Of a stretch of DNA of 38,415 nt, positions 33,501 to 38,415 are shown one piece after another. Source of the stretch: Clostridiales bacterium Firm_05 (GTDB lineage Bacteria > Bacillota > Clostridia > Oscillospirales > Ruminococcaceae); NCBI GenBank assembly GCA_001604035.1, contig LVAK01000012.1, positions 1 to 38,415 of the forward strand, in the 5' to 3' direction. The notes below the pieces were generated by a model that saw only the letters and a program-made list of their open reading frames with translations, searched no databases and was not told the DNA's origin. The position numbers were made by a program, and so were the translations under genes. How positions within the stretch are numbered: the first letter of the stretch is position 1; every line of letters begins with the position of its first letter.

Positions 33501-36500
33501 GAATCCCTGGTCGCTCCCTTCACAGGGAGCGTGGATTGAAATCTGCACTATGCCGGTTTTTCCGGTTACTTCTCCATAGTCGCTCCCTTCACAGGGAGCG
33601 TGGATTGAAATCATAATGAGCAAGAGCCGCACAAAGGATCCTAAAAGTCGCTCCCTTCACAGGGAGCGTGGATTGAAATGGATCAATCGGAAGCTGCGAA
33701 TCCGGCGCATAAGTCGTCGCTCCCTTCACAGGGAGCGTGGATTGAAATAACTCTTCGATCCTCGTTTATGATTCCGAGTGCGTCGTCGCTCCCTTCACAG
33801 GGAGCGTGGATTGAAATTTGAATCCGCTTATACTCGATCAATTAGGCGCCCCGGTCGCTCCCTTCACAGGGAGCGTGGATTGAAATATTTTTTATAACCA
33901 AACCTGCAAAAATAACTTTGTCGCTCCCTTCACAGGGAGCGTGGATTGAAATTACGAGTGGTTATACCGGGGCGGCTATGCTAAATGTCGCTCCCTTCAC
34001 AGGGAGCGTGGATTGAAATGAGCTCGTACTCTGAGGCGGCTAACCTCGTGCCGTCGCTCCCTTCACAGGGAGCGTGGATTGAAATAAACCGCTTGGAAAT
34101 ATATTATAAAACGCCTCGGGTCGCTCCCTTCACAGGGAGCGTGGATTGAAATTATGAGGTATACGGCGAGGCGCCGACCGTCTCCTGTCGCTCCCTTCAC
34201 AGGGAGCGTGGATTGAAATGTTTTAACGTTACCGGTACGAGCCTCAAAAAGCTGTCGCTCCCTTCACAGGGAGCGTGGATTGAAATGAGCTCGTACTCTG
34301 AGGCGGCTAACCTCGTGCCGGTCGCTCCCTTCACAGGGAGCGTGGATTGAAATTACCCAACCGGGGGACGTGGAACGGCATTACATAGTCGCTCCCTTCA
34401 CAGGGAGCGTGGATTGAAATGAGCTCGTACTCTGAGGCGGCTAACCTCGTGCCGGTCGCTCCCTTCACAGGGAGCGTGGATTGAAATTCGAGGCCTCTTA
34501 TCGTATTAATGGTACGGTTGGTCGCTCCCTTCACAGGGAGCGTGGATTGAAATTCGATAAAGCTCGACGACCTATACAAGAATCTTGGTCGCTCCCTTCA
34601 CAGGGAGCGTGGATTGAAATAATTATTATACCGGTAATGAGGTATTAAAGAACGTCGCTCCCTTCACAGGGAGCGTGGATTGAAATGTTTAAAGTTAAAA
34701 AATGCAATCAATAACGACAGTGTCGCTCCCTTCACAGGGAGCGTGGATTGAAATACACTGTGTCGACCACGACAGCAACGCCATTATGTCGCTCCCTTCA
34801 CAGGGAGCGTGGATTGAAATCGCTTAACATCGTGGAGTGGTCATTAGCGCAGGGTCGCTCCCTTCACAGGGAGCGTGGATTGAAATAAGAGGTGATTATT
34901 AATGTCAAAAAGAACCGCCACGTCGCTCCCTTCACAGGGAGCGTGGATTGAAATGATAAGACTTTTACAAAGTCCATTTGCGGAAACGTCGCTCCCTTCA
35001 CAGGGAGCGTGGATTGAAATCGCTTAACATCGTGGAGTGGTCATTAGCGCAGGAATGTCGCTCCCTTCACAGGGAGCGTGGATTGAAATAATGCGGTGAA
35101 CGGCTCGGGCGAGAACGTCGCCGGTCGCTCCCTTCACAGGGAGCGTGGATTGAAATCTGACCGGGGGTTGCACTGCCTGCGTACTTGCTGTCGCTCCCTT
35201 CACAGGGAGCGTGGATTGAAATGGTGTCCGTGCGAACACATTCAACGAGCAGCTGCTGTCGCTCCCTTCACAGGGAGCGTGGATTGAAATACGGCGGTAA
35301 GATCTCTCGCCGAGCTCAATAAGGTCGCTCCCTTCACAGGGAGCGTGGATTGAAATATCAAATCAAAGAACGTTATAACAGTATGTTATAGTCGCTCCCT
35401 TCACAGGGAGCGTGGATTGAAATAGCGATTGGAGGTGATTAAGTTGGATAATATATTAGTCGCTCCCTTCACAGGGAGCGTGGATTGAAATAGAGATAGA
35501 GCTCTCCGAGGCTATTAACGTCATTTGTCGCTCCCTTCACAGGGAGCGTGGATTGAAATAACGTTACAAGCAAGCTGGCGCAGCAGACCACTGTCGCTCC
35601 CTTCACAGGGAGCGTGGATTGAAATTTCTATAGCTCTCTCATAATGAATACGCTGATTATGTCGCTCCCTTCACAGGGAGCGTGGATTGAAATGACCGGC
35701 GGGCGTGGTAATATTGCAACCAGTTGGTCGCTCCCTTCACAGGGAGCGTGGATTGAAATCCCGGTTGGGGAGTATATTACTATCAATAGGCAGTCGCTCC
35801 CTTCACAGGGAGCGTGGATTGAAATAATAGCGCTTTTCTCAATGTCACGAGAGAGTATTGTCGCTCCCTTCACAGGGAGCGTGGATTGAAATCAACAACT
35901 TCCAACACTTCCAACAGCTTACAACGTCGCTCCCTTCACAGGGAGCGTGGATTGAAATCCTCAGTAACGGTATTATTAGAAATACAAAGGGACGTCGCTC
36001 CCTTCACAGGGAGCGTGGATTGAAATTCGATCAGACAGGAGAATTTTATAATCCAGCGGGTGTCGCTCCCTTCACAGGGAGCGTGGATTGAAATTCAAAG
36101 GGTGCTTTAATGTTACCCGTTGCCCTCGGTCGCTCCCTTCACAGGGAGCGTGGATTGAAATATTTACAAAGATAACAAATTCACTGAAACAATAAGTCGC
36201 TCCCTTCACAGGGAGCGTGGATTGAAATCCTCGACTAACTGTTTATAAAGATCGTCAAGCTTGGTCGCTCCCTTCACAGGGAGCGTGGATTGAAATGAGC
36301 TAATACGAGACGGCCGCTCGTTAGAGAGCGTCGCTCCCTTCACAGGGAGCGTGGATTGAAATGAGCTAATACGAGACGGCCGCTCGTTAGAGAGCTCAGT
36401 CGCTCCCTTCACAGGGAGCGTGGATTGAAATTGATAAGCCGAGTGCGTTATGCCGTACTTTTTGGCGTCGCTCCCTTCACAGGGAGCGTGGATTGAAATT

Positions 36501-38415
36501 CCGTCCGGTCTCTAATGATATGTTAGTGATATAAGTCGCTCCCTTCACAGGGAGCGTGGATTGAAATAACAACTGAAAGTGAACCAAAATACAATAACGA
36601 TGTCGCTCCCTTCACAGGGAGCGTGGATTGAAATTTTACAACGGAGTAGATTCAAGGGAGTTTGGCAGTCGCTCCCTTCACAGGGAGCGTGGATTGAAAT
36701 ATCGAAAGAACAGAAGCGCTGATAGCTGCATTCACGTCGCTCCCTTCACAGGGAGCGTGGATTGAAATATGACAAAGCGTATGAATCTGCCGCCAAGAGT
36801 GCGGTCGCTCCCTTCACAGGGAGCGTGGATTGAAATTTGCCTATCAACTTTTTTACAAAATTATGTTAGGTCGCTCCCTTCACAGGGAGCGTGGATTGAA
36901 ATGCTCCTCAGCTCCCTTAACAGTTTATGTGCCTGGGTCGCTCCCTTCACAGGGAGCGTGGATTGAAATTTTGCTGTTTTTGTGTAATCCGCCTTTGTCG
37001 TTGTCGCTCCCTTCACAGGGAGCGTGGATTGAAATTCGAAGTTTATCGATAACTTCAAACGTTTTTAGGTCGCTCCCTTCACAGGGAGCGTGGATTGAAA
37101 TTAACGTGCTCCTTCGGCTCGACTTATATAGGACTGTCGCTCCCTTCACAGGGAGCGTGGATTGAAATGTGAAGTTACTGGTCATATTATGGCTTTGCTT
37201 AAAGTCGCTCCCTTCACAGGGAGCGTGGATTGAAATACCAAATGAAAGTTATTTTTTATGTTTGCCCTTGTAGTCGCTCCCTTCACAGGGAGCGTGGATT
37301 GAAATATATAAAAACTCCTTCCGTTCGTACTGCTCCGCAGTCGCTCCCTTCACAGGGAGCGTGGATTGAAATTGCAACTACTCGAAATGATGACAGAAGA
37401 ACAACAGGTCGCTCCCTTCACAGGGAGCGTGGATTGAAATTTAACATCTATAAAAAACCGTGCAAGAGCAACAAAGTCGCTCCCTTCACAGGGAGCGTGG
37501 ATTGAAATTTTCTGTAGAAGACGTAAACCAAGAAATCATAGAAGAGTCGCTCCCTTCACAGGGAGCGTGGATTGAAATGATAAACTATTAGGAAGTGAGG
37601 TGTAAATATTATGGTCGCTCCCTTCACAGGGAGCGTGGATTGAAATATATTGTGTGCATTATATTGGGTTTTGCGCTGATGTCGCTCCCTTCACAGGGAG
37701 CGTGGATTGAAATTCTGAGGTCAATATAGGGCTTTCCGAGAGCTCCCGGTCGCTCCCTTCACAGGGAGCGTGGATTGAAATTAACACAAAGTAGTAAATA
37801 CAAATCAGGTGTATAGTCGCTCCCTTCACAGGGAGCGTGGATTGAAATTCATTTTGCTAAAAAATATTGCACAACACTGTTGAGTCGCTCCCTTCACAGG
37901 GAGCGTGGATTGAAATAGCACCATATACTTCTATTCTTCATATCAGAACAGTCGCTCCCTTCACAGGGAGCGTGGATTGAAATATCAATCTGTAAACTTG
38001 CATTGATATCTCTTGCAGTCGCTCCCTTCACAGGGAGCGTGGATTGAAATGACAGATATAATAATTATCTCCGAATTCTGTTATAGTCGCTCCCTTCACA
38101 GGGAGCGTGGATTGAAATGGCGAAACAGAAATTTATATTAATCCTCAGACCGGCGTCGCTCCCTTCACAGGGAGCGTGGATTGAAATCAACCAGTATAAA
38201 GCATTATCCATAGCATTTACGTCGCTCCCTTCACAGGGAGCGTGGATTGAAATCCCATATTAGTGAGCATAACGTCAGTACGGATAGTCGCTCCCTTCAC
38301 AGGGAGCGTGGATTGAAATATCAACAGTATTGTGCAATATTTTTTAGCAAAATGGTCGCTCCCTTCACAGGGAGCGTGGATTGAAATTGCTCCGGCTGAC
38401 TGGGCAACTGCAACA
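30549..38415 (+). CRISPR. Type I-C CRISPR array, 117 repeats in the window, continuing beyond its end
   Basis: The 33-nt repeat runs GTCGCTCCC-TTCACA-GGGAGCG-TGGATTGAAAT, with a 7-bp stem (CGCTCCC/GGGAGCG) and the I-C handle at its 3' end. I located 117 copies by start position, from 30549 to 38355, and saw no variant. There are 116 complete spacers of 33-37 nt (mean period about 67.3 nt) and a partial one of 28 nt after the last repeat. The absence of degenerate distal repeats implies the true end lies further on. The leader is on the cas2 side, so spacer 1 at 30582 is newest. Repeated spacers: 52, 56 and 58; 64 and 67; 86 and 87. Opposite-strand or overlapping spacers: 20 with 70; 109 with 116. 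Divergent homologues: 60 with 85; 27 with 86. Confidence 0.99.

Noticed and set aside
30674-37505. Many open frames across the array translating to QSTLPVKGAT-, ISIHAPCEGSD-, SLPSQGAWIE- or RSLHRERGLK-type repeats
   Set aside because: These are translations of the 33-nt CRISPR repeat, which is a multiple of three and has few stops, so frames stay open through neighbouring units. They are well-known spurious annotations, not proteins.
30582-38415. Self-targeting array spacers against genes in this window
   Set aside because: I noticed no array spacer matching the window's genes, but I could not do a systematic comparison; the only clear self-match is that of the separate crRNA-like gene.
1-38415. 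tRNA or rRNA genes, insertion sequences and attachment sites
   Set aside because: No cloverleaf, rRNA segment, transposase frame or flanking target-site duplication was recognised anywhere in the window.

Overview
The window looks like a chromosomal segment of a Gram-positive anaerobe of the Ruminococcus group (Oscillospiraceae), probably a fibre-degrading gut or rumen species. The reasons are several dockerin-type EF-hand modules on secreted proteins, strong AGGAGG-type ribosome binding sites, near-consensus TTGACA/TATAAT promoters with 17-bp spacing, CUT1 sugar-transport genes without their own ATPase, and a canonical type I-C CRISPR locus. Genus-level placement is inferred from gene content, not from a search.

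Positions 1-22,300 are ordinary chromosome with accessory secreted proteins. In order: the 3' end of rsmI; a PHP-domain phosphoesterase and a YdcF/SanA-like membrane protein; an unusual fusion of a sugar-isomerase TIM barrel to an acyl-CoA synthetase; a secreted papain-family protease with a C-terminal dockerin; a sugar ABC transporter (binding lipoprotein plus two permeases) behind a long structured leader; nadE; a minus-strand operon of two small lipoproteins carrying [IL]YGPP repeats followed by a radical SAM/SPASM enzyme; a lipoprotein with a penicillin-binding transpeptidase domain; thrH; and a large secreted protein with a transglutaminase-like Cys-His-Asp domain and cell-wall-binding-type repeats.

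Positions 22,300-38,415 are a complete type I-C CRISPR-Cas system: cas3 under its own promoter, then cas5c-cas8c-cas7c-cas4-cas1-cas2 under a second promoter, a 160-nt leader, and an array of 117 repeats (33 nt, no variant seen) that runs off the end of the window. Spacers are 33-37 nt. Several were acquired repeatedly, or on opposite strands, from the same or homologous invader sequences.

The most important observation lies in the cas3-cas5c gap. On the minus strand there is a degenerate CRISPR repeat that keeps the 11-nt crRNA handle and a compensated 5-bp stem. It is followed by a 35-nt spacer-like segment whose first 17 nt match the -10 region of the cas5c promoter exactly. That target has a TTC immediately 5' of it, the known type I-C PAM. 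This has the architecture of a crRNA-like autorepressor (Cas-regulating RNA, CreR type): Cascade loaded with this guide would sit on its own promoter, and the 3' mismatches would argue against full R-loop formation and cleavage. The cas3 promoter is not matched.

The second candidate system is the three-gene YGPP-lipoprotein/radical SAM operon, which looks like peptide or protein post-translational modification with lipoprotein substrates.
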